From Paenibacillus tuaregi (GTDB lineage: Bacteria; Bacillota; Bacilli; Paenibacillales; Paenibacillaceae): a stretch of 32,240 nucleotides of DNA. Positions 22,556 through 30,647 of the stretch are shown here, one piece after another. The stretch lies in NCBI RefSeq assembly GCF_900086655.1, contig NZ_LT575476.1:5567125-5599364 (forward strand). The letters are read 5' to 3'. A program made the position numbers and the translations under genes. The first letter of the stretch is position 1. Each line of letters begins with the position of its first letter. The notes beneath the pieces were generated by a model, which was given only the letters and a program-made list of their open reading frames with translations, made no database searches and was not told where the DNA came from.

Positions 22556-23509
22556 ATGACTTATTGTGATTCCAAACTAAAGATTTTCACCTGTAACTCC
22601 AATCCTAAGCTTGCCCACCAAATTGCGGACTACATCGGCATTCCGATGGGGGATTCGGAGACAACAAGCTTTAGTGACGGAGAAATTCAAGTGAAGCTGT
22701 CGGAAAGTGTCCGCGGCTCCCATGTGTACGTGGTCCAATCCACATGCGGACCGGTCAATGATAACCTGATGGAGCTGCTGGTTATGGTTGATGCGCTTAA
22801 ACGGGCTTCCGCTAAGAGCATCAACGTGGTTATCCCTTATTACGGATATGCCCGGCAGGACCGTAAAGCCCGTTCCCGTGACCCGATTACGGCGAAGCTG
22901 GTAGCCAATCTGATTGAGAAAGCGGGCGCTCACCGCGTGATTACGATGGACCTTCATGCCATGCAGATTCAAGGTTTCTTCGATATCCCGGTTGACCATA
23001 TGCTGGGCGTACCTATTCTGGCCCAGTATTTCCGGTCCAAACAGATTGAGAACCCGGTCGTTGTGTCCCCGGACCACGGCGGTGTGGTCAGAGCTCGCAA
23101 GCTGGCTGACTTCTTGAATGCCCCGCTCGCAATCATCGACAAACGCCGTCCTGAGCCGAACGTTAGTGAGGTCATGAATATTATCGGGAATATTGAAGGC
23201 AAGACCGCTATTCTTGTCGATGATATTATTGATACGGCGGGAACTATTGTACTTGGCGCCAACGCCCTCAAAGAAGGCGGCGTGAAGGAAGTATATGCCT
23301 GCTGCACCCACCCGGTTCTCTCTGGACCGGCCATGGAACGGCTGGAGAACTCTCCGCTGAAGGAAGTCATTGTAACGGATACGATTCCGATTACGCATCC
23401 TAACCCAACTAGCAAGCTTAAGGTTCTATCTGTAGCTCCGCTTATGGGGGAAGCGATTATCCGGGTTCATGAGGAATTATCGATCAGTAAGTTGTTTGAA
23501 ATTGAGTAA
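22556..23509 (+). CDS. prs: ribose-phosphate pyrophosphokinase (PRPP synthetase)
   Basis: Prs makes PRPP from ribose-5-phosphate and ATP for nucleotide, His and Trp synthesis. The 317-residue protein is class I: FSDGEIQVKLSESVRG, PYYGYARQDRKARSRDPITAKLVANLIEKAGAHRV (ATP and catalytic loop), MDLHAMQIQGFFDIPVDH, SPDHGGVVRARKLA and the PRPP loop ILVDDIIDTAGTI. GGAGGG precedes the ATG. The upstream leader has switch-like repeats. PurR, whose effector is PRPP, is encoded 2.2 kb upstream. Confidence 0.98.
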   Translation: MTYCDSKLKIFTCNSNPKLAHQIADYIGIPMGDSETTSFSDGEIQVKLSESVRGSHVYVVQSTCGPVNDNLMELLVMVDALKRASAKSINVVIPYYGYARQDRKARSRDPITAKLVANLIEKAGAHRVITMDLHAMQIQGFFDIPVDHMLGVPILAQYFRSKQIENPVVVSPDHGGVVRARKLADFLNAPLAIIDKRRPEPNVSEVMNIIGNIEGKTAILVDDIIDTAGTIVLGANALKEGGVKEVYACCTHPVLSGPAMERLENSPLKEVIVTDTIPITHPNPTSKLKVLSVAPLMGEAIIRVHEELSISKLFEIE

Positions 23510-23550
23510 AGTGTAGGCTTGAATAGTGTGGAATGAGCCGGCAGCTTGAC

Positions 23551-23640
23551 CGGTAATCATGCAGAGGGGTTACCTTTCCCATTCAGGAGAGGTAACCCCT
23601 ATCGGCGTATGCATGGTGGATACGGGGGGAATCCCCGGTG
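23551..23640. other. structured convergent intergenic region after prs
   Basis: AGGGGTTACCT (23565-23575) and AGGTAACCCCT (23590-23600) form a perfect 11-bp stem; CATGCA and TGCATG further out can add six pairs across an internal loop, and a short GGGG/CCCC hairpin follows at about 23623-23637. No T tract follows on either strand. It lies between the converging prs and small minus-strand gene. Confidence 0.55.
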
Positions 23641-23646
23641 GGCCAG

Positions 23647-23847
23647 TTAGTAACCGGGCCGGGAAATGAAAATGTAGGACTTTCTCCTGTACAACGTGTC
23701 ACCCACCAAGACGGCATGTTTATCGTAGTCCTTGATCCAGCCTATATCCACATGGATGCCCTGGCGGTAGATCTGAACCGGAATGGCATGCTCTAAATGG
23801 TCTTGGAAGTGGGAGTCCTGAGTAAGTTCTGAGCCAAAAGCATGCAA
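23647..23847 (-). CDS. small protein of unknown function
   Basis: This 66-residue protein is not one I can assign. Its C-terminal half (IPVQIYRQGIHVDIGWIKDYDKHAVLVGDTLYRRKSYIFISRPGY) alternates hydrophobic and charged residues like a small beta-barrel with an Sm- or SH3-like look, and is free of low complexity. The TTG at 23847 has a good ribosome binding site AAGGTGAG six nt upstream on the minus strand, which supports a real gene; the open frame extends seven codons further to 23868 without an SD. It converges on prs and diverges from pth. In B. subtilis this position, between prs and pth, holds ctc. Confidence 0.6.
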   Translation of the reverse strand: MHAFGSELTQDSHFQDHLEHAIPVQIYRQGIHVDIGWIKDYDKHAVLVGDTLYRRKSYIFISRPGY

Positions 23848-24019
23848 GGGTGTCTCACCTTCTAACAATGAAATGGTTAGTGGCTGTTAGTGGATATGGA
23901 TATTAGTGATAGTGACTCATGACATTTATTTTAATCAAAAATCAGCCAAATGAGAACGATTACTTTTAGCAAACCGTTCAAATCTTTTATTTTATATAGG
24001 AAAAGGGGATTTACAGGTT

Positions 24020-24580
24020 ATGAAATGGATTGTGGGGCTCGGGAACCCGGGCTCAAACTATGAAAAGACCAGACATAACATAGGGTTCATGGCGTTGGAC
24101 GCTCTGGCCTCAAGGCACGGAATATCCATTAAGACCAGCAAGTGCAAGGCGCTGATTGGAGAAGGGAATATTCAAGGAACGAAGGTTGCTCTGATCAAAC
24201 CTATGACCTATATGAATCTCTCAGGAGAATCCGTCCGTGCTTTTATGGATTATTACAAGGCGCCTTTGGAAGACCTGATTGTAGTCTATGACGACCTGGA
24301 CACAGAGATCGGCCGCAACCGTCTTCGCTATCAAGGCAGTGCGGGGGGGCATAACGGGATTAAATCAATTATCCAGCATACGGGAACCCAGGTGTTCAAC
24401 CGGATTCGGATGGGGATATCCCGCCCGCAGCCAGGGTTCCCCATTGTGGACTACGTGCTCTCCCCCTTTCCCAAGAAAGAGGCGGAGCTGCTTAAGCAGT
24501 CCATTGAAGAAGCGGCGGATGCGATTGAATTTGCGCTGACCCACACGTTTGAACAGACTATGGCGAAGTTTAACAAGTAA
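24020..24580 (+). CDS. pth: peptidyl-tRNA hydrolase
   Basis: Pth recycles peptidyl-tRNA released early from ribosomes (spoVC in B. subtilis). The 186-residue protein has GLGNPGSNYEKTRHNIGFMALDAL with the catalytic His, KPMTYMNLSGESVRAFMDYYK, VVYDDLDTEIGRNRLRYQGSAGGHNGIKSI and FNRIRMGISRP. AAAAGGGG lies about 13 nt before the ATG. fin and mfd follow on the same strand, as in B. subtilis. Confidence 0.97.
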   Translation: MKWIVGLGNPGSNYEKTRHNIGFMALDALASRHGISIKTSKCKALIGEGNIQGTKVALIKPMTYMNLSGESVRAFMDYYKAPLEDLIVVYDDLDTEIGRNRLRYQGSAGGHNGIKSIIQHTGTQVFNRIRMGISRPQPGFPIVDYVLSPFPKKEAELLKQSIEEAADAIEFALTHTFEQTMAKFNK

Positions 24581-24666
24581 ATATAGGCTCTAGGGCGGCA
24601 TAAGAGGCTAAACTTGCGCGGTCCGGGACATACTGAAGGTATAATTCACCTTCTGGAGGCATAACT

Positions 24667-24897
24667 ATGGCAGTAAACTATGTATGCCGGCATTGCCGGA
24701 CGTTTGTGGGACGAATCGACTCTGCTCATGTGTCCGAATCGAGGCTGGGCTTCGATTTCTTGACCCCTGATGAGCGTAGAGATATAATAGCCTATGATTC
24801 TAATGGGGAAATGACCGTCAGAATTACCTGTGATTATTGCAGGCAAGCATTAGAGAATCATCCGGAGTTAACGCTTCTCTCAAGTCCGCTTCAATAA
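24667..24897 (+). CDS. fin: anti-sigma-F factor Fin (YabK)
   Basis: Fin inhibits sigma-F in the forespore and helps the switch to sigma-G. This 76-residue protein has the same length as the B. subtilis one. The zinc site is CRHC (Cys7, Cys10) and CDYC near residues 57-60, and VSESRLGFDFLTPDERRDIIAYDSNGEM matches the family's central block. CTGGAGG lies before the ATG. It is 86 nt after pth and 138 nt before mfd, the conserved order. Confidence 0.92.
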   Translation: MAVNYVCRHCRTFVGRIDSAHVSESRLGFDFLTPDERRDIIAYDSNGEMTVRITCDYCRQALENHPELTLLSSPLQ

Positions 24898-24909
24898 GCG
24901 GAAAGTAAT

Positions 24910-25007
24910 TTCGGTGGTTCTACCGAAGACGTATTGTAGAGCCTTGGCACGAATGCTGAGGCTTATTTCTGGTTATTTTAGGGCTTTGCTGCCTTTAGGC
25001 GGCAAAG
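24910..25007 (+). other. two hairpins between fin and mfd
   Basis: TTCGGT/ACCGAA (24910-24927) and CTTTGCTGCC/GGCGGCAAAG (24984-25007; 10 bp with one G-U, TTTA loop) are clear stems. Neither has a T tract, so neither is a convincing intrinsic terminator. Confidence 0.5.
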
Positions 25008-25035
25008 TTCAGTAAGCATAAGAGAGGTGCAACTC

Positions 25036-28000
25036 TTGTTACAAGCACTTATTGAAGCATTTTCAAAAGAACCTGATTTCGAATCACTAAGTTCCGGGGT
25101 CAACGCAGGTATGAAGGAACAGCTGATCTCTGGCTTGTCGGGTTCCTCCAGACAGGTAATGCTGGCAGCTCTGCATGAACAGATTCAGCGTCCCCTCCTG
25201 GTGGTGACCCACAATATGTTCTCGGCCCAGAAGATTGCCGAGGACCTTCAGGAGGCGCTATCGCCTGAGCAGGTTCTTCTCTATCCTGCAAATGAGCTCG
25301 TGGCTGCTGAATCAGCGGTATCCAGCCCCGAGACGCTGGCTCAAAGAATAGAAGTACTGCTTAGCTGCTCGCAGGGTTTCCGCGGGATTGTTGTTGTACC
25401 CTTTTCCGGGGTTCGCAGATATGTACCGATTCCCGAGGTGCTCGCTAACGCCGAGCTTAAAATTGATCTGGGAGGCACGCTTCAGCTGGATGAATTCCTG
25501 ACCCGGATGATAGAACTCGGTTACGAGCGTGTCCAGCGTGTGGAGAACCGGGGGGAGATGAGCGTTCGCGGGGGGATTATTGATATTTATCCGCTAACCT
25601 CGAAGCTTGCCTACCGGATTGAGCTGTTTGATGAGGATATCGACTCCATTCGCACTTTTGATCCGGTGGATCAGCGCTCTGTCGATCAGGTTAAGAGTGT
25701 GTCCATCCCTCCCTGCAAGGAGCTTATAGCGTCCGCAGACCGACTGGACAAGGCCGCAGAAGTATTGAACGCCAAGCTGGAAGAGCAGCTGGAGAAGATG
25801 ACGGACCGTCAGGCCAAGGCGAAGCTCCGGGAGGAAATATCCCGTGAGATTGAGCTGCTGCGCGAGCATGTAAATTTTTCAGAAATCTATAAATATATTT
25901 CTCTTATTTATCCGGAGAATCAAACCTTGTATGACTATATGCCAAAGGATACTCTCCTGATTATGGACGAACCGTCTCGTCTTCTGGAGACAGGCAAGCA
26001 GCTTGAGCGTGACGAGGCGGAGTGGAACCTTCATTTGGTACAAAACGGGAAGAGTCTGCCGGTTCTGCCCTTGTCCACTGAAAGCGATAAGGTGATCTAT
26101 GAACGCCCGTTCCAGACCTTGTTCTTATCGCTATTTCTCCGCCAGGTACCGCATATCCAGCCTCAGAACATTCTGAATTTCACCAGCCGGGCTATGCAGG
26201 ACTTCCACGGGCAGATGAATGTGCTCAAATCGGAGATGGAACGCTGGAAGAAGAGTGGGGCCCGGGTACTGATGCTGGCCAGCAATGAGGAGCGGATCGA
26301 GCGCATGCGTCGGGTTCTGCAGGACTACAGTATTGAAGAACCGACCATTCTTCAAGGCAACCTGCAGACCGGATTCGAACTCCCGGCTATCCACCTTGTG
26401 GTTATTACGGAAGGGGAGATGTTCTCCCAGAAGCAGCGTAAGGCGCGCAAGGTTGGACGCAGCATGGATAATGCGGAGCGCATCAAAAGTTATACCGAGC
26501 TGAAGATTGGGGATTACGTTGTTCATCAGAACCACGGAATCGGCAAATATATTGGCATCGGCACCCTGGAAGTGGGTGGTATCCATAAGGACTACATGCA
26601 CATTCTGTACGCCGGGGGCGACAAGCTGTCTGTGCCAATTGATCAGATTGACCTGATCCAGAAATATGTGGGTTCAGAAGATAAAGAGCCGAAGGTCTAT
26701 AAGCTGGGCGGCAACGAATGGACGAGGGTTAAGAACAAGGTCCGCTCCTCCGTTCAGGATATTGCGGACGAGCTGATTAAGCTGTATGCGGATCGGCAGG
26801 CTTCCCCGGGCTACGGCTTCGAGAAGGACACACCTGAGCAGCAGGAATTTGAGGCTATGTTCCCATATGATGAGACCCGTGACCAGATCCGGGCGATTGA
26901 GGAAATTAAGAAGGACATGGAGCGGAATCGTCCGATGGACCGTCTGCTGTGTGGAGATGTGGGCTACGGGAAGACCGAGGTGGCGATCCGGGCCGCATTC
27001 AAATGTGCGATTGAAGGCAAACAGGTCGCTGTGCTGGTGCCGACGACCATTTTGGCTCAGCAGCACTATGAGACTTTCCGCGAGCGGTTCTCAGGCTACC
27101 CGATTAACATTCAGGTGCTCAGCCGGTTCCGCAGCCGGAAAGAACAGAATGAGACAACCAAAGGCATCCGCCAAGGAACCGTGGATATTGTCATTGGAAC
27201 CCACCGCCTGTTATCCCAGGACCTCGTATTCAAGGATCTGGGTCTGCTTATTGTGGACGAAGAACAGCGCTTTGGGGTGACCCATAAAGAGAAGCTGAAG
27301 CGGCTGAAAGTCAATGTCGATGTTCTTACCCTGACGGCAACTCCAATTCCGCGGACACTCCATATGTCCATGCTGGGCGTACGGGATCTGTCGGTTATCG
27401 AGACACCGCCGGAGAACCGGTTCCCTGTTCAGACTTATGTGGTTGAACACAGCCAGGCACTGGTCCGCGAGGCGATTGAACGTGAATTGGCACGCGGGGG
27501 ACAGGTTTACTACCTGTACAACCGGGTTCAGGGCATACAGGAGATGGCTGCGCAAATTTCTATGCTTGTTCCGGGTGCTAAGGTTGGCATAGGCCATGGA
27601 CAAATGTCCGAGCAGGAGCTGGAGAAGACGATTCTTGACTTCCTGGATGGGGAATACGATGTTCTGGTGAGTACGAGTATAATCGAGACAGGCGTGGACA
27701 TTCCGAATGTAAACACCCTTATCGTGCATGATGCGGACAAGATGGGTCTATCCCAGCTGTACCAGCTGCGCGGACGCGTAGGCCGCTCCAACCGCATTGC
27801 TTACGCCTACTTCACCTATCAGCGTGACAAGTCGTTGACGGAGGTGGCTGAGAAGCGGCTGCAATCGATCAAGGAGTTCACAGAGCTTGGATCAGGCTTC
27901 AAGATCGCTATGCGTGACTTATCCATCCGTGGAGCGGGGAATCTGCTTGGGGCTGAACAGCACGGATTTATCGCTTCTGTCGGCTTTGACCTGTACTCGC

Positions 28001-28560
28001 AGATGCTGGCTGAGGAGATTCAGAAGCGCAAGGTGACGATGCTTGGAGAGGAAGCACCAGAGGATACGCATTTTAATACGGTAATTGATTTGAGTATTGA
28101 TGCCTATTTACCACCAGAATATATTTATGATAGTATTCAAAAAATTGAAATCTATAAAAAAGCAGCAGCCGTTTCTTCCCTGGAAGAGGTATCAGAGCTG
28201 GCTGACGAGCTGCTTGACCGGTTCGGGGAACCGCCGGAGGCGGTAGAGAATCTCCTGGCAGCAGCCCGGCTGAAAATTTATGCCAAGCAGTATGGCATCG
28301 AGTCGATTACGCGGCGCGGGGACGAGGTTCTGCTCAAGTTCCATGAGGGCCAGGAGAAGGCCGTTATTCCTGCAAAATTAGCCGAGGTTGGAAATCAGTA
28401 CGGAAGACGTGTACAATTTAACCAAGGAACGGCAATTCAAATCCAGATTAAAATTAAAGGTTTGAGTGACAAGGAGATGATGGACCTGCTTGAGCAGATC
28501 ATGGAATCCCTTAAAGGCGCATTCAAATCGAAGGGAGAACTACAAGATGCTGCGAAGTAA
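25036..28560 (+). CDS. mfd: transcription-repair coupling factor
   Basis: Mfd removes RNA polymerase stalled at DNA lesions and recruits UvrA. The 1174-residue protein has the full domain set: a UvrB-like N-terminal module (about 20-330, with RGGIIDIYPL), the RNA-polymerase interaction domain (IGDYVVHQNHGIGKYIGI from about 491), and the RecG-like translocase with Walker A GDVGYGKTE (640-648), DEEQ (from Asp741), TATPIPRTL, the TRG region and QLRGRVGRS. The C-terminal D7 domain is present. I chose TTG 25036, seven nt after AGAGAGGTG; the in-frame GTG at 25027 is part of the SD. The 3' end overlaps the prsA start by 14 nt. Confidence 0.97.
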   Translation: MLQALIEAFSKEPDFESLSSGVNAGMKEQLISGLSGSSRQVMLAALHEQIQRPLLVVTHNMFSAQKIAEDLQEALSPEQVLLYPANELVAAESAVSSPETLAQRIEVLLSCSQGFRGIVVVPFSGVRRYVPIPEVLANAELKIDLGGTLQLDEFLTRMIELGYERVQRVENRGEMSVRGGIIDIYPLTSKLAYRIELFDEDIDSIRTFDPVDQRSVDQVKSVSIPPCKELIASADRLDKAAEVLNAKLEEQLEKMTDRQAKAKLREEISREIELLREHVNFSEIYKYISLIYPENQTLYDYMPKDTLLIMDEPSRLLETGKQLERDEAEWNLHLVQNGKSLPVLPLSTESDKVIYERPFQTLFLSLFLRQVPHIQPQNILNFTSRAMQDFHGQMNVLKSEMERWKKSGARVLMLASNEERIERMRRVLQDYSIEEPTILQGNLQTGFELPAIHLVVITEGEMFSQKQRKARKVGRSMDNAERIKSYTELKIGDYVVHQNHGIGKYIGIGTLEVGGIHKDYMHILYAGGDKLSVPIDQIDLIQKYVGSEDKEPKVYKLGGNEWTRVKNKVRSSVQDIADELIKLYADRQASPGYGFEKDTPEQQEFEAMFPYDETRDQIRAIEEIKKDMERNRPMDRLLCGDVGYGKTEVAIRAAFKCAIEGKQVAVLVPTTILAQQHYETFRERFSGYPINIQVLSRFRSRKEQNETTKGIRQGTVDIVIGTHRLLSQDLVFKDLGLLIVDEEQRFGVTHKEKLKRLKVNVDVLTLTATPIPRTLHMSMLGVRDLSVIETPPENRFPVQTYVVEHSQALVREAIERELARGGQVYYLYNRVQGIQEMAAQISMLVPGAKVGIGHGQMSEQELEKTILDFLDGEYDVLVSTSIIETGVDIPNVNTLIVHDADKMGLSQLYQLRGRVGRSNRIAYAYFTYQRDKSLTEVAEKRLQSIKEFTELGSGFKIAMRDLSIRGAGNLLGAEQHGFIASVGFDLYSQMLAEEIQKRKVTMLGEEAPEDTHFNTVIDLSIDAYLPPEYIYDSIQKIEIYKKAAAVSSLEEVSELADELLDRFGEPPEAVENLLAAARLKIYAKQYGIESITRRGDEVLLKFHEGQEKAVIPAKLAEVGNQYGRRVQFNQGTAIQIQIKIKGLSDKEMMDLLEQIMESLKGAFKSKGELQDAAK

Positions 28561-29662
28561 TAGCCGATCATGGAAAACACTGCTGGTAGCTTTAATAGCA
28601 GTGCTAACCTTTTCCATACTGGCAGGATGCACGAAGAAGTCCGATGAGACAGGGGCGGGCAATACGAAAACTACCACTGAGACCAAGAAAGATACAAGTA
28701 AAGTTGTTGCCACCTATGAGGGCGGTGAGATTACAGCAAATGAATTTGACTTGGAGCAGCGCATTATGCTGCTGATGTCTCCAGAGATGGAACAGCTTGC
28801 TCAAATGGACGAGTTCCGGGATTACCTCATCAAGCAGGAGATTGCTTATGCTTATTTAAGCGGCAAAGCGGATGACAAGTCCAAGCAGGAAGGTGAGAAG
28901 AAGGCGACGGATCAGCTTGCCCAGATGAAGAAACAGTTGGGGAACGAGCAGTTCAAGAAAATGCTCGACAGCAAAAAGGTATCCGAAGCGGATTTCAAAG
29001 CTTACATGGTCAAAGTCTTCACTGTGATTCAAAGCGAGACGTCCAAAGTGACCGAAGACGAAGTGAAAAAGGAATTTGAGGCCAAGAAGGGTGACTTCAC
29101 GGTAGCTTCTGTGCGTCATATTCTGATCCAGTTTACCGATTCGAAGGGCAAGGAACGCAAGAAAGAGGATGCGCTTAAGCTGGCCAAGGAAATTAAAGCC
29201 AAGATTGATAAGGGCGCAGACTTCGCCGAAATGGCCAAGCAGTATACTGAGGATGGAGCTTCGAAGGCTGACGGCGGACTTTATAAAGACAAAGAAGTAT
29301 CCGAATGGGTTCCACAATTCAAGGAGAAGGCGCAGACCTTGCCATTGAATAAAGTGAGTGATCCGGTGGAGACCGATTATGGCTACCACATCATGCGTGT
29401 GGAAGCCCGCACCGAGAAAACTTACACAGATCTGACCCAGGCCCAGAAGGATTCCTTGAAATCCAGCGTGGCTTCTTCCAAACTGGATGAGTTCATGCAG
29501 AACGGCCTGAACAAGATCATCAAGAAAATCGATCTTCCCAAGGTCGAGACCAAAACCGGCACGAAGACCGATTCCTCCAAGAGCGGTACAACCACTCCGG
29601 ACGACAAGTCTAAGCAAGGCGGAACTGGAACTGGGGAAGGAACCTCCGGCACAGGTAAATAA
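28547..29662 (+). CDS. PrsA-like peptidyl-prolyl isomerase lipoprotein
   Basis: The 371-residue protein starts with a lipoprotein signal peptide: basic residues, a hydrophobic core (12-25) and the lipobox LAGC with Cys28. A SurA/PrsA-type helical N-domain follows, then one parvulin PPIase domain at about 187-285 (VRHILIQF...DFAEMAKQYTEDGASKADGG...DPVETDYGYHIMRVE). The last ~45 residues are a low-complexity Lys/Thr/Ser/Gly tail, probably a flexible extracellular linker. It should fold exported proteins at the outer membrane face. ATG 28547 has GGGAGAA upstream and sits inside the 3' end of mfd, suggesting translational coupling. B. subtilis has no such gene between mfd and spoVT. Confidence 0.9.
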   Translation: MLRSNSRSWKTLLVALIAVLTFSILAGCTKKSDETGAGNTKTTTETKKDTSKVVATYEGGEITANEFDLEQRIMLLMSPEMEQLAQMDEFRDYLIKQEIAYAYLSGKADDKSKQEGEKKATDQLAQMKKQLGNEQFKKMLDSKKVSEADFKAYMVKVFTVIQSETSKVTEDEVKKEFEAKKGDFTVASVRHILIQFTDSKGKERKKEDALKLAKEIKAKIDKGADFAEMAKQYTEDGASKADGGLYKDKEVSEWVPQFKEKAQTLPLNKVSDPVETDYGYHIMRVEARTEKTYTDLTQAQKDSLKSSVASSKLDEFMQNGLNKIIKKIDLPKVETKTGTKTDSSKSGTTTPDDKSKQGGTGTGEGTSGTGK

Positions 29663-29684
29663 AAGAAGCCAGGTTGGCATGAGA

Positions 29685-29712
29685 GGCAGCGCGGAAGCTC
29701 GCGCTGCTTTTT
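29685..29712 (+). terminator. terminator after the PrsA-like gene
   Basis: GCAGCGCG and CGCGCTGC form a perfect 8-bp stem followed by TTTTT, 23 nt after the stop. Confidence 0.88.
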
Positions 29713-29751
29713 GTCCCCATGATGGTGCGAAAGTGAAACGATAAGGTTAAT

Positions 29752-29781
29752 GTATAAGGAAATGGGAGCAGCCTAATACTA
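29752..29781 (+). promoter_or_regulatory. candidate sigma-G promoter of spoVT
   Basis: GTATA (29752-29756) fits the sigma-G -35 consensus GHATR and AATACTA (29775-29781) is one base from CATWHTA; the spacer is 18 bp. spoVT is sigma-G-dependent in B. subtilis. Confidence 0.4.
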
Positions 29782-29878
29782 TGGTCAAGAACAAATAATA
29801 TGGATTGAACCCATCTCCATTTATAAAAATGCATCAGTAGTTCAATTAACTTCTTTAGAAAGCGGGGCAACATGTGAA

Positions 29879-30421
29879 ATGAAAGCTACTGGAATTGTAC
29901 GTCGTATTGATGATTTGGGCCGAGTGGTTATACCTAAGGAGATCCGCCGCACATTGCGTATTCGGGAAGGAGATCCGCTCGAGATTTTTGTTGATCGTGA
30001 CGGTGAGGTTATCCTGAAGAAGTATTCCCCGATTGGGGAGCTTGGCGACTTTGCCAAGGAATACGCCGAATCGTTGTATGAGAGTACAGGCCATATCACC
30101 CTGATCTCGGATCGGGACACCATCATTGCTGTAGCAGGGGCTTCCAAGAAAGAGTATTTGGATAAGCAGGTCAGCAACCTGCTGGAGAACTGCATGGATA
30201 ACCGTAAAATCATTATTGAAGCGAATACCGGGACCTATGAACTTATTAAAGATCATGCGGAAACGATTTCGACTTTCGTTATTGCACCTATTATCGCGGG
30301 CGGTGACCCGATCGGTTCAGTTACCTTGGTAAATAAGGATGAATCGGTTAAGATGTCCCAGCTTGAGTCCAAAATGGCCGAGACCGCTGCCGGTTTTCTT
30401 GGCAAGCAAATGGAGCAGTAA
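29879..30421 (+). CDS. spoVT: stage V sporulation protein T
   Basis: SpoVT is an AbrB-family transcription factor that adjusts sigma-G genes in the forespore. The 180-residue protein has the swapped-hairpin DNA-binding domain (MKATGIVRRIDDLGRVVIPKEIRRTLRIREGDPLEIFVD) and a C-terminal GAF domain (about 55-178) with FAKEYAESLYESTGHITLISDRDTIIAVAGASKKEYLDKQVS. Length is near that of the B. subtilis protein. AAGCGGGG lies upstream of the ATG. It is followed by an elaborate terminator and the flippase gene. Confidence 0.97.
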   Translation: MKATGIVRRIDDLGRVVIPKEIRRTLRIREGDPLEIFVDRDGEVILKKYSPIGELGDFAKEYAESLYESTGHITLISDRDTIIAVAGASKKEYLDKQVSNLLENCMDNRKIIIEANTGTYELIKDHAETISTFVIAPIIAGGDPIGSVTLVNKDESVKMSQLESKMAETAAGFLGKQMEQ

Positions 30422-30432
30422 ACTTAAAGTAC

Positions 30433-30538
30433 AAAAAAACTCCCCACGCCCTAACCTGCTTGCAAAGTAAGCGGGTTAAGGATCAGGCCCCATTCTTTAA
30501 TATCAGGGGTCTTGTTCCAAGGCAGAGGGAGTTTTTTT
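30433..30538 (+). terminator. spoVT terminator built as a three-way junction
   Basis: The outer stem AAAAAAACTCCC (30433-30444) / GGGAGTTTTTTT (30527-30538) encloses two inner hairpins: TAACCTGCTT/AAGCGGGTTA (30452-30478) and AGGCCCC/GGGGTCT (30485-30512). The T tract is itself part of the closing stem, so the whole 106-nt element should act as a terminator. Confidence 0.75.
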
Positions 30539-30647
30539 GCGTGTTCATTTCCCCTTACGGCAAGATGAGATTATAATGGATAAAGCTGTTATTAGGACAA
30601 TGAATGAAGGTAATAAAGGCCTGGTTCATGGTAAAGTGGGGAAATGC

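Noticed and set aside
22577..23398. 273-residue ORF antisense to prs
   Set aside because: It mirrors the codon pattern of prs, has no plausible SD and no recognisable domain; prs is certain on the other strand.
28856..29680. 274-residue ORF antisense to the PrsA-like gene
   Set aside because: It is the reverse-frame shadow of a Lys/Glu-rich gene, which produces Leu/Phe-rich false membrane proteins.
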